Shown here in pieces: positions 56,520 to 64,000 of a DNA stretch of 64,000 nucleotides. Each line of letters begins with the position of its first letter. Positions within the stretch are counted from its first letter, which is position 1. The stretch covers positions 124,001-188,000 of the forward strand of contig NZ_KB893385.1 of NCBI RefSeq assembly GCF_000374045.1. The letters run 5' to 3'. This stretch comes from Segetibacter koreensis DSM 18137 (GTDB lineage Bacteria; Bacteroidota; Bacteroidia; Chitinophagales; Chitinophagaceae). The translations under genes were made by a program, and so were the position numbers. A model generated the notes under the pieces. It did no database searches and was not told the origin of the DNA. It saw nothing but the letters and a program-made list of their open reading frames with translations.

Positions 56520-57431
56520 TTACACCCAATCTCTTGGATGCAGACAAGCCTGTAATAATTTATCTTCTTCACTTCCCTCCTTTGGATGGTAATTGTATTC
56601 AAACCGTACAGTTGGCGGCAAACTCATGAGAATACTTTCAATTCTTCCATTTGTTTTCAGGCCAAATAAAGTACCTCTGTCATGAACTAAATTAAATTCA
56701 GTATATCTGCCCCGGCGAATCTCCTGCCAATGCTTGTGCTCAGCATTGAAAGGAATATTTTTTCTTTTTTCAACAATAGGAATGTATGCATCGATAAATG
56801 CATAGCCGCATGACCTTGCAAAGTTCATCCAGAAGTGTACATCTTTATCGTCGTCGGGTCTTTTATAATCATAAAAAATTCCGCCAATACCGCGACGCTC
56901 TTTATTACGGTGCCAGTTTACAAAGTAGTCATCACACTCTGCTTTGAACTGTGCATAAAAGGAGGTATCAAAATCATCACAGACATTTTTATACGTTTGA
57001 TGAAAATGTATTGCATCTTCTTCAAACAAGTAGTAAGGGGTAAGGTCTGTACCTCCACCAAACCATCTGTCAATTACTTCTTCTTTCTCATTATACAGTT
57101 CAAACATGCGATAATTGGCATGAACTGTGGGCACAAAAGGGTTAAAAGGATGAATGACTAATGAAAGGCCACATGCAAACCAGGTCGCACCCTCAATTTT
57201 TAATTGAGTGCGCATTGCAGCAGTTACGTCTCCATAAACAATAGAAGTATTTACACCTCCTTTCTCAAATACATTGCCATTTGCAATCACCCTGGTCTTT
57301 CCACCGCCACCTTCAGGCCGGTCCCATGCATCTTCTATAAACTTTGCTTTGCCATCACATTTTTCTAATGCATGACAAATATCATTTTGAAGCTGAAGTA
57401 TGAAATGAACCCAATTTTCTTTAATACTCAT
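56520..57431 (-). CDS. hemF: Oxygen-dependent coproporphyrinogen III oxidase
   Basis: 303 residues. GGGGKTRVIANGNVFEKGGVNTSIVYG, WFACGLSLVIHPFNPFVPTVHANYRMFEL, WFGGGTDLTPYYLFEEDAIHFHQTYK, RRGIGGIFYDY, and RRGRYTEFNLVHDRGTLFGLKTNGRIESILMSLPP are the family blocks. Decarboxylates coproporphyrinogen III to protoporphyrinogen IX using O2, so this organism makes heme in air; the anaerobic HemN is not in the window. 130 bp after hemE. Confidence 0.98.
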   Translation of the reverse strand: MSIKENWVHFILQLQNDICHALEKCDGKAKFIEDAWDRPEGGGGKTRVIANGNVFEKGGVNTSIVYGDVTAAMRTQLKIEGATWFACGLSLVIHPFNPFVPTVHANYRMFELYNEKEEVIDRWFGGGTDLTPYYLFEEDAIHFHQTYKNVCDDFDTSFYAQFKAECDDYFVNWHRNKERRGIGGIFYDYKRPDDDKDVHFWMNFARSCGYAFIDAYIPIVEKRKNIPFNAEHKHWQEIRRGRYTEFNLVHDRGTLFGLKTNGRIESILMSLPPTVRFEYNYHPKEGSEEDKLLQACLHPRDWV

Positions 57432-57561
57432 ATTTTGTGAGTGTCAATTTTTGTGTTTTTGACGATGCACATTAAATGTGAAATGTTGTATGAGCTTTTA
57501 TATAAATACAGATTTTATCTCTTAAATACTTAAAATATTCATACTGATAATTCACGAGCCA

Positions 57562-58596
57562 TTATTCATGATTGTACTCCTTCACTGCATCAACAAAAGC
57601 TTTTGCATGGTCAACGGGAACATTAGGCATGATACCATGACCAAGGTTAGCAATATATCGTTGAGTGCCGAAGCCGTCAATCATTTCCTTTACACTTCTC
57701 TTAATTTCAGGTATCGGAGCAAGCAATTTTGAAGGGTCAAAATTTCCCTGGAGGGTAATGCGGTTACCTGTAAATTGTCTTGCCATTTGAGGTGAAATAC
57801 ACCAATCCAAACCTAATCCCGCGGCGCTGGTTTTACTTAAATCTTCTAAAGCATACCATGTTCCTTTTGGAAAAAGTATGACAGGTGCATCATCTTTTAA
57901 TGCATCTGCAATCTGAACAAGATAAGGCTGAGCATACATTTTAAAGTCTGCCGGGCTTAAAGCTCCTGCCCAGCTGTCAAACACCTGCACCATATCTGCA
58001 CCGGCCTTTACCTGTGCTTTTAAATAATTAATAGTTATATCGGTAATCTTTTGTAATAATTGATGTGCAAGTTGCGGCTGGGTATAAGCAAACTGTTTTG
58101 CCTTATCCCATGTCTTACTTCCTTTGCCTTCCACCATATAGCATAAAATCGTCCATGGGGCTCCTGCGAATCCAATTAAAGGGACACGCCCATTCAATTC
58201 TTTTTTAGTAAGTGATAAAGCATCGGTTACATATTTTAAACTTTCTTCAACACCCTCAGTTATTAAGCAATTGATATCCTCCTGTGTCTTCATCGTCTGT
58301 GGTAATGAAGGACCTTTACCCTCTTCCATCAACACTTCTAAACCCATTGCCTGCGGAATGACCAATATGTCTGAAAAAATGATTGCAGCATCCACACCAA
58401 CCTGGTCAACAGGTTGCAGTGTTATCTCTGTAGCAAGTTCAGGTGTTTGAACCCTGGTAAAGAAATCGTATTTGGCTTTTAACTTAAGATAATCTGGTAG
58501 GTAACGACCTGCCTGCCTCATCATCCAAACCGGTACCCGTTCAGTTTTTTCTCCACGAAGTGCTCTTAATACCAGGTCATTTTTAAGTTCAGTCAT
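57562..58596 (-). CDS. hemE: Uroporphyrinogen decarboxylase
   Basis: 344 residues from [13 protein letters not shown] (58596). Signature [16 protein letters not shown] at the N-terminus and [17 protein letters not shown] (~140). Removes four acetate carboxylates from uroporphyrinogen III. The ATG overlaps the hemD stop by 8 bases (ATGACTGA), indicating translational coupling; the longer frame from 58617 would extend further into hemD and is less likely. Confidence 0.98.
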   Translation of the reverse strand: MTELKNDLVLRALRGEKTERVPVWMMRQAGRYLPDYLKLKAKYDFFTRVQTPELATEITLQPVDQVGVDAAIIFSDILVIPQAMGLEVLMEEGKGPSLPQTMKTQEDINCLITEGVEESLKYVTDALSLTKKELNGRVPLIGFAGAPWTILCYMVEGKGSKTWDKAKQFAYTQPQLAHQLLQKITDITINYLKAQVKAGADMVQVFDSWAGALSPADFKMYAQPYLVQIADALKDDAPVILFPKGTWYALEDLSKTSAAGLGLDWCISPQMARQFTGNRITLQGNFDPSKLLAPIPEIKRSVKEMIDGFGTQRYIANLGHGIMPNVPVDHAKAFVDAVKEYNHE

Positions 58597-59317
58597 TGGG
58601 TTTATTTGTTTTATCAAAATAGCTTATTGCTATATCTACTAATTTTTCTTTTGAAGGAAAATCTGAAATAATAATTTTGTTATCAGAATTATTTCTAATA
58701 GCCTCAGCTGTGGTATTTCCTATAGAAAACAAAACAGTATCCGAAGGAATACTGTTCACTGAAAAGAAACTTTTAACGGCACTTGGACTAAAAAAAAGTA
58801 TCCCATTATATTCTTTGTCAATTTTTACAGGTATTTCATTCGTTTCATATACCACAATTTCCTTTAGTAAAATGTTTCTTTTCCGCAAATATTCAGGTAA
58901 TTCATCACGACGCTGGTTGCCGCAAAAGAAAACAACTTCTTTTACATTATTGCTGATAACAGCTTCCGCTAACTCTATTGCATTTCTTCCATTTCCGGCA
59001 ATGGCTGCTAAATTAAAATAGCTCCTTATTAAAGACTCCGTAGCACCTCCAATGCAGTAGATGTTCCATTGGGGTTGCAATGCGTTACTCTTTTGTAAAC
59101 TTTCAATTACTGCTTCAGCTGCATTCATACTTGTAAAAATTGCAGTAATTGTTTTGGATGCTAATTCATTAATTTCTTCTGAAATATTTCTATCTATTAT
59201 ATTTCCTGTTTTTATAAACGAAATGCTCTCAATTACAACATGTTTTGTAAGTGCTTCATTTACCAGGGTTTCATCAAGTGGTCGTGTACTTAAAAGAGTA
59301 GTAATGTTATCTTTCAT
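58589..59317 (-). CDS. hemD: Uroporphyrinogen-III synthase
   Basis: 242 residues, the low-conservation HemD fold: [28 protein letters not shown]-like [16 protein letters not shown] (~60), [33 protein letters not shown] and the C-terminal [17 protein letters not shown] and [11 protein letters not shown]. Cyclises hydroxymethylbilane. Identification rests on these blocks and on position between hemC (11-bp overlap) and hemE (8-bp overlap). Confidence 0.93.
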   Translation of the reverse strand: MKDNITTLLSTRPLDETLVNEALTKHVVIESISFIKTGNIIDRNISEEINELASKTITAIFTSMNAAEAVIESLQKSNALQPQWNIYCIGGATESLIRSYFNLAAIAGNGRNAIELAEAVISNNVKEVVFFCGNQRRDELPEYLRKRNILLKEIVVYETNEIPVKIDKEYNGILFFSPSAVKSFFSVNSIPSDTVLFSIGNTTAEAIRNNSDNKIIISDFPSKEKLVDIAISYFDKTNKPND

Positions 59318-60260
59318 GATGAATGCTATCAGCTATTACCTGTCCTCCATTGGCTAAAACTTCAAGTGCTGCTATTTCGCCTAAGTTTGCCGCATCTTTT
59401 ATGTTAACGGCTTTTTCTACATCTGCTCTTTCACTTCCGTCTACAGCAAAAATATTTCCTTTAAAATAAAGCATTTCATTGTCAATTTCGGCCAACGCAC
59501 TTATAGGTGTTGAGCATCCGCCAAGCAATTTTCTTAGGAAATCCTTTTCAATTTTTGTGCACAATGCAGTGTTAGCATCGTTAAAAGGTGTACATGCTTC
59601 AAGGGAAAAAACATCTTCACCACGACATACTACTACGATTGCGCCTTGTGCCGGAGCAGGTATCATCCAATCAAGCTCTATTGATTTTTCAGGACGTAAA
59701 TCAATTCTTTCAAGACCTGCGGCTGCGAATATCGCCCCATCCCACTCGCTTTCTGCTACTTTTCGTAACCGCGTATTTACATTCCCTCGTAAATTTTCGA
59801 CAGTATGATTGGGATAGCGGTTAAGCCATTGAGCTTTTCTGCGAATGCTGCTGGTTGCAATGGAACCTGTAACTTGTAAAGGAGAATTAAGAAAGTTACT
59901 ATTTAATTGCCATTTTTCAATAAACGCTTCATCTTTATAAACGAAAAGATCTTTATAAGATGCTCTTTTTAAAACCGCTGATTGTACAATTCCTTTTGGC
60001 AACTGTGTAGGCACATCTTTCATGCTGTGTACAGCAAGGTCAATGCGATTGTTTAACAAAGCAATGTCAAGACTGCGGGTAAAAATTCCCTGAACGCCAA
60101 TTTCGTAAAGGGGAGTTTTAAGGTCTATGTCTCCTTCGCTTTTTATGCATACCAATTCTGATGAGTATCCTTGCTGGGAAAGTAATTCTTTTACACGATT
60201 TGCCTGCCATACTGCAAGTTGGCTTTCCCGGGTTCCAATTCTTAAAACCTTGCTATCCAT
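59307..60260 (-). CDS. hemC: Porphobilinogen deaminase (hydroxymethylbilane synthase)
   Basis: 317 residues. RIGTRESQLAVWQANRVKELL at the start, DLAVHSMKDVPTQLP, SIRRKAQWLNRYP and NLRGNVNTRLRKV (substrate Arg residues), MIPAPAQGAIVVVCR, and FLRKLLGGCSTPISA with the Cys that carries the dipyrromethane cofactor. The ATG is 3 bp after the hemA stop; its end overlaps hemD by 11 bp. Confidence 0.98.
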   Translation of the reverse strand: MDSKVLRIGTRESQLAVWQANRVKELLSQQGYSSELVCIKSEGDIDLKTPLYEIGVQGIFTRSLDIALLNNRIDLAVHSMKDVPTQLPKGIVQSAVLKRASYKDLFVYKDEAFIEKWQLNSNFLNSPLQVTGSIATSSIRRKAQWLNRYPNHTVENLRGNVNTRLRKVAESEWDGAIFAAAGLERIDLRPEKSIELDWMIPAPAQGAIVVVCRGEDVFSLEACTPFNDANTALCTKIEKDFLRKLLGGCSTPISALAEIDNEMLYFKGNIFAVDGSERADVEKAVNIKDAANLGEIAALEVLANGGQVIADSIHHER

Positions 60261-60262
60261 GT

Positions 60263-61513
60263 CTAATTTCTATGTGTAGTTATAAAATCGTTGATGGCTT
60301 CAATGTATGAGCACCCGGGCTGGTGCTTGCTACGCATTTTAACAGCCATGTTTTTTATAACTTTTTGTATAGCACTTACGTTAATAGGCGAAACAGAGGT
60401 TGTATCAGATGTATAAGTAGTGTAGGAAGATAAATATAATTCGCAACTGTGCATATCATGCAGCTTTTGCTTTACCGCTTTTATAAAAGGAACATTTTTC
60501 CGCATGTCATTCCACTCTAAAAATTCGGCAATATGTTCAGAAATGATTGCTTTGGCTTTAGGCACTTCTGCCATGCGTTTTTGCAATGTTTCATCTTTTA
60601 ATTTTGACAGTTGGTCAACATTCACCAAAGTTACATTCGGCAGTTCCTGCGCTTCCTTTTCCACATTATATGGAATGGATAAGTCTATAATAAGTTTGTC
60701 GCCAAAATTTTCTAGATAAGATTTAAGAATAGTAGGTTCATTGCTATTGGTAGCTACCAATATAATGTCAGAAGATTGTATATAAGCAGGCAGTTCATTT
60801 ATAGTAGCATGTTTAAGACCTAGTTCTGTCGCAAGCTCCTTTGCTTTTTCTTCTGACCTGTTTATTAAAGTTATTTTTTTTGTATGTAAATAGTCAACCA
60901 GGTTTTTACATGTGTTGCGCCCAATCTTTCCTATGCCCAGGAGTAAAATATTTTTATTGGCAATCTTGCTTACATTCTTTTTAATATACTGTACTGCTGC
61001 AAACGAAACCGAAACTGTTCCACCGCTTAGTGCCGTCTGGTTTTTTACAACTTTAGTAGACTGTATCGCACTGTTTACAAGCCTTTCGGTAAAAGCACTT
61101 ACAAAGCCTCGTTCTTTTGAAAATTTTACGGCACATTTTATTTGTCCTATTATTTCATAGTCACCCAAAATCTGCGACTCTAAACCTGCGCCCACTTCAA
61201 ACAAATGCTGAACAGCCTCCACTCCCTGTTTTACGTAACACAACTCTTTAAACGTTTCTTTAGTACCAGTGGTCTGCGAACAGAGGATGTTTATAAGTTG
61301 AGAAGCGCTGTCTGCAAATCCATAAATTTCTGTTCTATTGCAGGTAGAAAGAATGAAAAGTTCAGAAAGACCAAAAGAAGGAGCTGTTTCTAAAATACTT
61401 GCATATTGTTCACTATCAATAGCAAATTGCCCTCTTACCGCAGCTTCTGTTTTTTTATAATTTATTCCGGCTATAAAAAATTTCGATATATTGTTCTGTT
61501 GATTCGCTACCAT
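60263..61513 (-). CDS. hemA: Glutamyl-tRNA reductase
   Basis: 416 residues from MVANQQNNISKFFIAGINYKKT (61513); the upstream frame to 61555 runs through the -7 box and is excluded. LSTCNRTEIYGFA (~57) carries the catalytic Cys, ESQILGDYEIIGQIK and the NADPH site LLLGIGKIGRNTCKNL follow, then a C-terminal dimerisation helix. First committed step of the C5 heme route, using Glu-tRNA made by GltX. First gene of the hemA-C-D-E-F-x-B-L cluster, with a -7 box (TACCTTTG, minus, 61545-61538) 25 bp upstream. Confidence 0.98.
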   Translation of the reverse strand: MVANQQNNISKFFIAGINYKKTEAAVRGQFAIDSEQYASILETAPSFGLSELFILSTCNRTEIYGFADSASQLINILCSQTTGTKETFKELCYVKQGVEAVQHLFEVGAGLESQILGDYEIIGQIKCAVKFSKERGFVSAFTERLVNSAIQSTKVVKNQTALSGGTVSVSFAAVQYIKKNVSKIANKNILLLGIGKIGRNTCKNLVDYLHTKKITLINRSEEKAKELATELGLKHATINELPAYIQSSDIILVATNSNEPTILKSYLENFGDKLIIDLSIPYNVEKEAQELPNVTLVNVDQLSKLKDETLQKRMAEVPKAKAIISEHIAEFLEWNDMRKNVPFIKAVKQKLHDMHSCELYLSSYTTYTSDTTSVSPINVSAIQKVIKNMAVKMRSKHQPGCSYIEAINDFITTHRN

Positions 61514-61537
61514 TAGAGTTCTTAAATTTCGATAGGG

Positions 61538-61545
61538 CAAAGGTA
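61538..61545 (-). promoter_or_regulatory. -7 box of the hem operon
   Basis: TACCTTTG on the minus strand, a perfect TAnnTTTG, 24 bases before the hemA ATG. No perfect -33 box at the expected distance. Confidence 0.6.
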
Positions 61546-61655
61546 ATTGCAGCAAAAAGAGTGACCGAATTGTTCTGTCATGTATTCGTCATAATAAAAC
61601 ATGATTTTTATCAGTTATCAATTATTTTTATATTTCTAATTATTTATAGAGCTAC

Positions 61656-61701
61656 TTGCAAAACAACAATAATGAGTTACGTCATTATTGTTGTTTTGCA
61701 A
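61656..61701. repeat. Perfect 20-bp inverted repeat
   Basis: Arms 61656-61675 and 61682-61701 are exact reverse complements around the loop GTTACG. Neither strand has a T-run after the stem, and no gene ends nearby, so it is not an ordinary terminator. Confidence 0.85.
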
Positions 61702-61714
61702 TAATCCTGTTGCA

Positions 61715-61731
61715 AATGTTTTTAAAACATT
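61715..61731. repeat. 17-bp palindrome
   Basis: AATGTTTT-T-AAAACATT, perfect around a single central base, 14 bp from the 20-bp inverted repeat. Confidence 0.6.
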
Positions 61732-61760
61732 GCCTTTTTAAAAAAAATTAAAAAAAAGTG

Positions 61761-61791
61761 AACTAACGTTTGTTAGTTTAAAATAATTTTG
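61761..61791 (+). promoter_or_regulatory. Candidate promoter with TetR-like operator
   Basis: AACTAAC-GTTT-GTTAGTT (61761-61778) is a perfect 7-bp inverted repeat of the kind bound by TetR-family repressors. TAATTTTG (61784-61791), a perfect -7 box, follows after 5 bp, so the palindrome covers the spacer and -33 region. Confidence 0.55.
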
Positions 61792-61797
61792 CTTTCT

Positions 61798-62000
61798 TTG
61801 AGCTGCCTTACAACAAAACGCCTCTAACGAATGATTGCTATATAGATTGTTTTTGCTGTATGATATTTTCTACGATTGTTTTTGCTTGTTGAAGTTGCTT
61901 TTTGTCATATTGAAATTGCCCTTTCTACGATTGCATATGAAAATTAAAGGGCATCAAGACCAAAATTTCCGCATGGTAGTTATTGCTACCATGCTTTTTT
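61798..62000 (+). ncRNA. Candidate small RNA, about 200 nt
   Basis: Bounded by the -7 box at 61784-61791 and by a terminator: GCATGGTAG (61971-61979) with CTACCATGC (61986-61994) and six T. Inside it are a direct repeat GATTGTTTTTGCT (61845-61857 and 61874-61886), a repeated TTTCTACGATTG (61867-61878 and 61922-61933), and an 8-bp stem TGCCCTTT/AAAGGGCA (61917-61924 with 61946-61953). The only frame of note (60 codons from 61835) runs through the terminator and looks non-coding. No known RNA family is recognised. Confidence 0.5.
61971..62000 (+). terminator. Intrinsic terminator of the candidate small RNA
   Basis: 9-bp perfect stem (61971-61979 with 61986-61994), 6-base loop, then six T and an AT-rich tail. 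No protein gene ends upstream on this strand. Confidence 0.85.
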
Positions 62001-62163
62001 ATTTTACAACTTATTGATGGAATAAGCTGCCTAAAAAATAGGGACGCTTTTACAATCGTATTATCTTCGTTGCCACAACTGCTGTTCATTTCTATTATAA
62101 ATATCTTTTCTTCTAATAATTCTTTATAATCTCTTTTTGAACTTTTCTTTCATTTTCGCCGTT

Positions 62164-62171
62164 TACATTTG
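62164..62171 (+). promoter_or_regulatory. -7 box of hemH
   Basis: TACATTTG, a perfect TAnnTTTG, 19 bases before the ATG at 62191; TTTG at 62136-62139 may be the -33 box (24-bp spacer). The box lies inside the longer open frame and so argues against a start at 62137. Confidence 0.65.
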
Positions 62172-62190
62172 CAACTATATAATAAAAGTT

Positions 62191-63246
62191 ATGGCAAAAA
62201 GAGGAATTGTATTATTGAATCTAGGCTCACCGGATTCTACAGAGGTGAAAGATGTAAAAAAATACCTGATGCAATTTTTGATGGATGAAAGAGTTATTGA
62301 TTATCCGTATATTTTAAGATTGCTACTTGTTGGTGGAATCATTGCTCCATTTCGTGCTCCCAAATCTGCAGAAGCATATAAATCAGTTTGGACCAAAGAA
62401 GGCTCACCACTTATTGTACTAACACATCATCTGCAGCAAGCTCTTCAGGCAAGGGTCGAAGAACCAGTAGAAATGGCAATGAGATATGGAAACCCAACAA
62501 TGGAATCTGCATTTGATAAGTTAATAGAAAGAGAACCGGGTCTTGAAGAAGTAATAGCGATTCCTTTATATCCGCATTATGCAATGTCTTCATACGAGAC
62601 AGCAGTTGAGCATGCAAAGGCAGTGCATAAAAAGAAAAAGTACACTTTTTCTTTGTCGTTCGTAAAACCATTTTACAACGAACCCCATTACATACACGCA
62701 CTTACTGAAAGCATAAAACCTTATTTACAGCAGGAGTATGACCAGGTATTGTTTAGCTACCATGGCTTGCCGCAGCGCCACATGAAAAAGGCGGACCCAA
62801 CAAAGAGTCATTGTTTAAAAGTGGAAAATTGCTGCGAAGTGGCATCACCGGCGCACGCAACATGTTACCGACATCAATGCTGGACGACAACACAATTATT
62901 AGCAGCCAACCTAAACATACCGGCAAATAAAGTTGGTTTTTCTTTTCAATCAAGATTAGGACAGGAAGAATGGTTGAAACCATATACTGCGTTGCGTCTG
63001 CAGGAGTTACCAAAAGAAGGAGTAAAAAAGCTGGTTATACTTTGCCCGGCCTTTGTAAGCGACTGCCTTGAAACTTTAGAAGAGATCGCAATGGCGGGTA
63101 AAGAGAGCTTCCTTCATTCCGGCGGCGAAAGTTTTACTGTAATCCCTTGTTTAAATGTACATCCGCTTTGGGTACAATCACTGGCAACATGGATAAAAGA
63201 TTTTGCTGAAGGCAGAAAAGAAATGATATTGAAAGAAGTGTTGTAA
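62191..63246 (+). CDS. hemH: Ferrochelatase
   Basis: 351 residues from MAKRGIVLLNLGSPDST. Family blocks: YLMQFLMDERVIDYP, YKSVWTKEGSPLIVLT, VEMAMRYGNP, IPLYPHYAMSSYET, VLFSYHGLPQRHMKKADPT (with the active-site His), VGFSFQSRLGQEEWLKPYT and LVILCPAFVSDCLETLEEI (with the Glu/Asp metal path). The segment HCLKVENCC ... CYRHQC contributes several cysteines, as in other bacterial members. Inserts Fe2+ into protoporphyrin IX to give heme, the last step of the pathway whose earlier genes lie on the opposite strand. Confidence 0.98.
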   Translation: MAKRGIVLLNLGSPDSTEVKDVKKYLMQFLMDERVIDYPYILRLLLVGGIIAPFRAPKSAEAYKSVWTKEGSPLIVLTHHLQQALQARVEEPVEMAMRYGNPTMESAFDKLIEREPGLEEVIAIPLYPHYAMSSYETAVEHAKAVHKKKKYTFSLSFVKPFYNEPHYIHALTESIKPYLQQEYDQVLFSYHGLPQRHMKKADPTKSHCLKVENCCEVASPAHATCYRHQCWTTTQLLAANLNIPANKVGFSFQSRLGQEEWLKPYTALRLQELPKEGVKKLVILCPAFVSDCLETLEEIAMAGKESFLHSGGESFTVIPCLNVHPLWVQSLATWIKDFAEGRKEMILKEVL

Positions 63247-63324
63247 AATGTTCATTTCAGTTGTCAATGTTTTATAATTTTATCTGAAGATCCGACTTTT
63301 AGCACCCATGAAACTACAACTGCC

Positions 63325-64000
63325 ATGAAAATTGTAACAGCTTCTCTTATATTCGGTTTAGCTTTTATTATTGCAGTTTGGATTGCCTCTACTGCAGTGA
63401 AATACCGTTCAAAGTCTTCGGAGACAATTGTTGTAACAGGCCTTGCAGAAAAAGATTTTGTGAGTGACCTTATCGTTTGGAACGGCTCTTACTCCCGCAA
63501 ATCACTCGATTTGAAAACTGCTTACGCAGCTTTAAAACAAGATGAAAATGCAATAAGGAAATATTTGACTGGAAAAGGAATTTCTGATAAAGAAATGGTT
63601 TTTTCTTCTGTAGAAATAAATAAAGAATTTAATCCTAAAATAGTTGCAAACGGGCGGCATCTTGGGCAGGAGTTTACAGGTTATAATTTAATTCAGGTAG
63701 TAAAAGTTGAATCAGGCAATGTAGATAAAATTGAAAAAATTTCAAGAGAAGTTACGGAATTGATTGAAAGTGGTATAGAATTTAACTCATCACCGCCGGC
63801 TTATTACTACTCAAAACTGTCAGATGTAAAAATAGATTTACTAGGTAAAGCTAGCAGCGATGCCAGAGCGCGTGCCGAAACAATTGCTAAGAATGCGGGA
63901 AGCAAACTCGCAAGTTTAAGAAAGGCCAATATGGGTGTCTTCCAGATAACTGGCAAGAATAGTAACGAGAATTATAGTTATGGAGGGGCTTTCAACACTT
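63325..64000 (+). CDS. SIMPL-domain (DUF541) protein, 5' part
   Basis: Open from the ATG at 63325 to the window edge (225 codons). One N-terminal membrane helix (KIVTASLIFGLAFIIAVWIAS) and then a SIMPL domain: TIVVTGLAEKDFVSDLIVWNGSYS, YLTGKGISDKEMVFSSVEI, EFTGYNLIQVVKVES, LIESGIEFNSSPPAYYYSKL, and KASSDARARAETIAKNAGSKLASLRKANMGVFQIT. The role of SIMPL proteins is poorly defined (periplasmic; stress-related in some bacteria). An earlier ATG at 63308 runs into a stop after six codons. A TAATTTTA box (63275-63282) may be its promoter. Confidence 0.9.
   Translation, partial: MKIVTASLIFGLAFIIAVWIASTAVKYRSKSSETIVVTGLAEKDFVSDLIVWNGSYSRKSLDLKTAYAALKQDENAIRKYLTGKGISDKEMVFSSVEINKEFNPKIVANGRHLGQEFTGYNLIQVVKVESGNVDKIEKISREVTELIESGIEFNSSPPAYYYSKLSDVKIDLLGKASSDARARAETIAKNAGSKLASLRKANMGVFQITGKNSNENYSYGGAFNT

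Larger units (their letters stand above)
61514..62190. other. Divergent hemA / hemH intergenic region
   Basis: 677 bp, unusually rich in structure: hemA -7 box (61545-61538), a perfect 20-bp inverted repeat (61656-61701), a 17-bp palindrome (61715-61731), an operator-like palindrome (61761-61778), a plus-strand -7 box (61784-61791), an intrinsic terminator (61971-62000) and the hemH -7 box (62164-62171). No protein-coding frame is convincing. Confidence 0.7.

Noticed and set aside
61835-62017. 60-codon plus-strand ORF between hemA and hemH
   Set aside because: It runs straight through an intrinsic terminator, its composition is that of translated AT-rich DNA (Leu/Phe/Tyr) and no domain is recognisable.

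Overview
The window is an AT-rich chromosomal segment of a Bacteroidota bacterium, most likely family Chitinophagaceae or a close relative. The signs are a SusC/SusD pair, a periplasm-facing Y_Y_Y regulator with its own helix-turn-helix, group III and eukaryote-type glutamine synthetases, PD40/TolB-like exported proteins, a Bacteroidetes-type integrase, and repeated -7 promoter boxes of the form TAnnTTTG. No rRNA, CRISPR array or insertion sequence is visible; one tRNA gene (Ser-GGA) is present.

Layout. (1) 1-17.1 kb is a polysaccharide- or glycan-utilisation-like locus: sialate O-acetylesterase (cut by the window edge), a ConA-like domain protein, a ThuA protein, two ConA+PD40 propeller proteins, a large sensor-regulator, a double thioredoxin protein, and SusD and SusC. 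Three promoters in this locus, and nowhere else in the window, carry the same 21-bp direct-repeat site at a fixed distance (29-30 bp) from a TAGTTTTR -7 box. This looks like a small regulon, probably of the regulator encoded at 5392-8331, and it is the most interesting signal here. (2) 17.6-19.6 kb holds a solitary tyrosine recombinase beside tRNA-Ser, with palindromes and repeats around it. (3) 19.7-29.7 kb is housekeeping and envelope: tatD, a polysaccharide deacetylase, gltX, a sugar-isomerase-like lipoprotein, truB, a BamA/TamA-like barrel, a SpoU methyltransferase and a subtilisin-like lipoprotein. (4) 29.9-35.0 kb is the threonine operon thrA-thrB-thrC, preceded by a candidate Thr/Ile attenuator. 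(5) 35.7-37.6 kb is a kinase-like/HAD-like gene pair with unusual motifs. (6) 37.8-52.1 kb is a nitrogen-assimilation block: GSII, GSIII, two Amt transporters flanking a porin, gltD and gltB. (7) 52.6-63.2 kb is a heme block: a Cys-rich AraC regulator, then hemA-C-D-E-F-(four-helix cassette)-B-L on the minus strand, and hemH diverging from hemA. The hemA-hemH gap contains a candidate small RNA and several palindromes. (8) A SIMPL-domain protein runs off the right edge.

How it works together. The nitrogen block covers ammonium uptake (Amt, porin), glutamine synthesis (two GS types) and glutamate synthesis (GltBD). Glutamate then feeds the C5 heme route, charged by GltX and reduced by HemA, continuing to ferrochelatase; only a protoporphyrinogen oxidase is missing from the window. 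All functions are assigned by reading motifs in the sequence; no database search was run.
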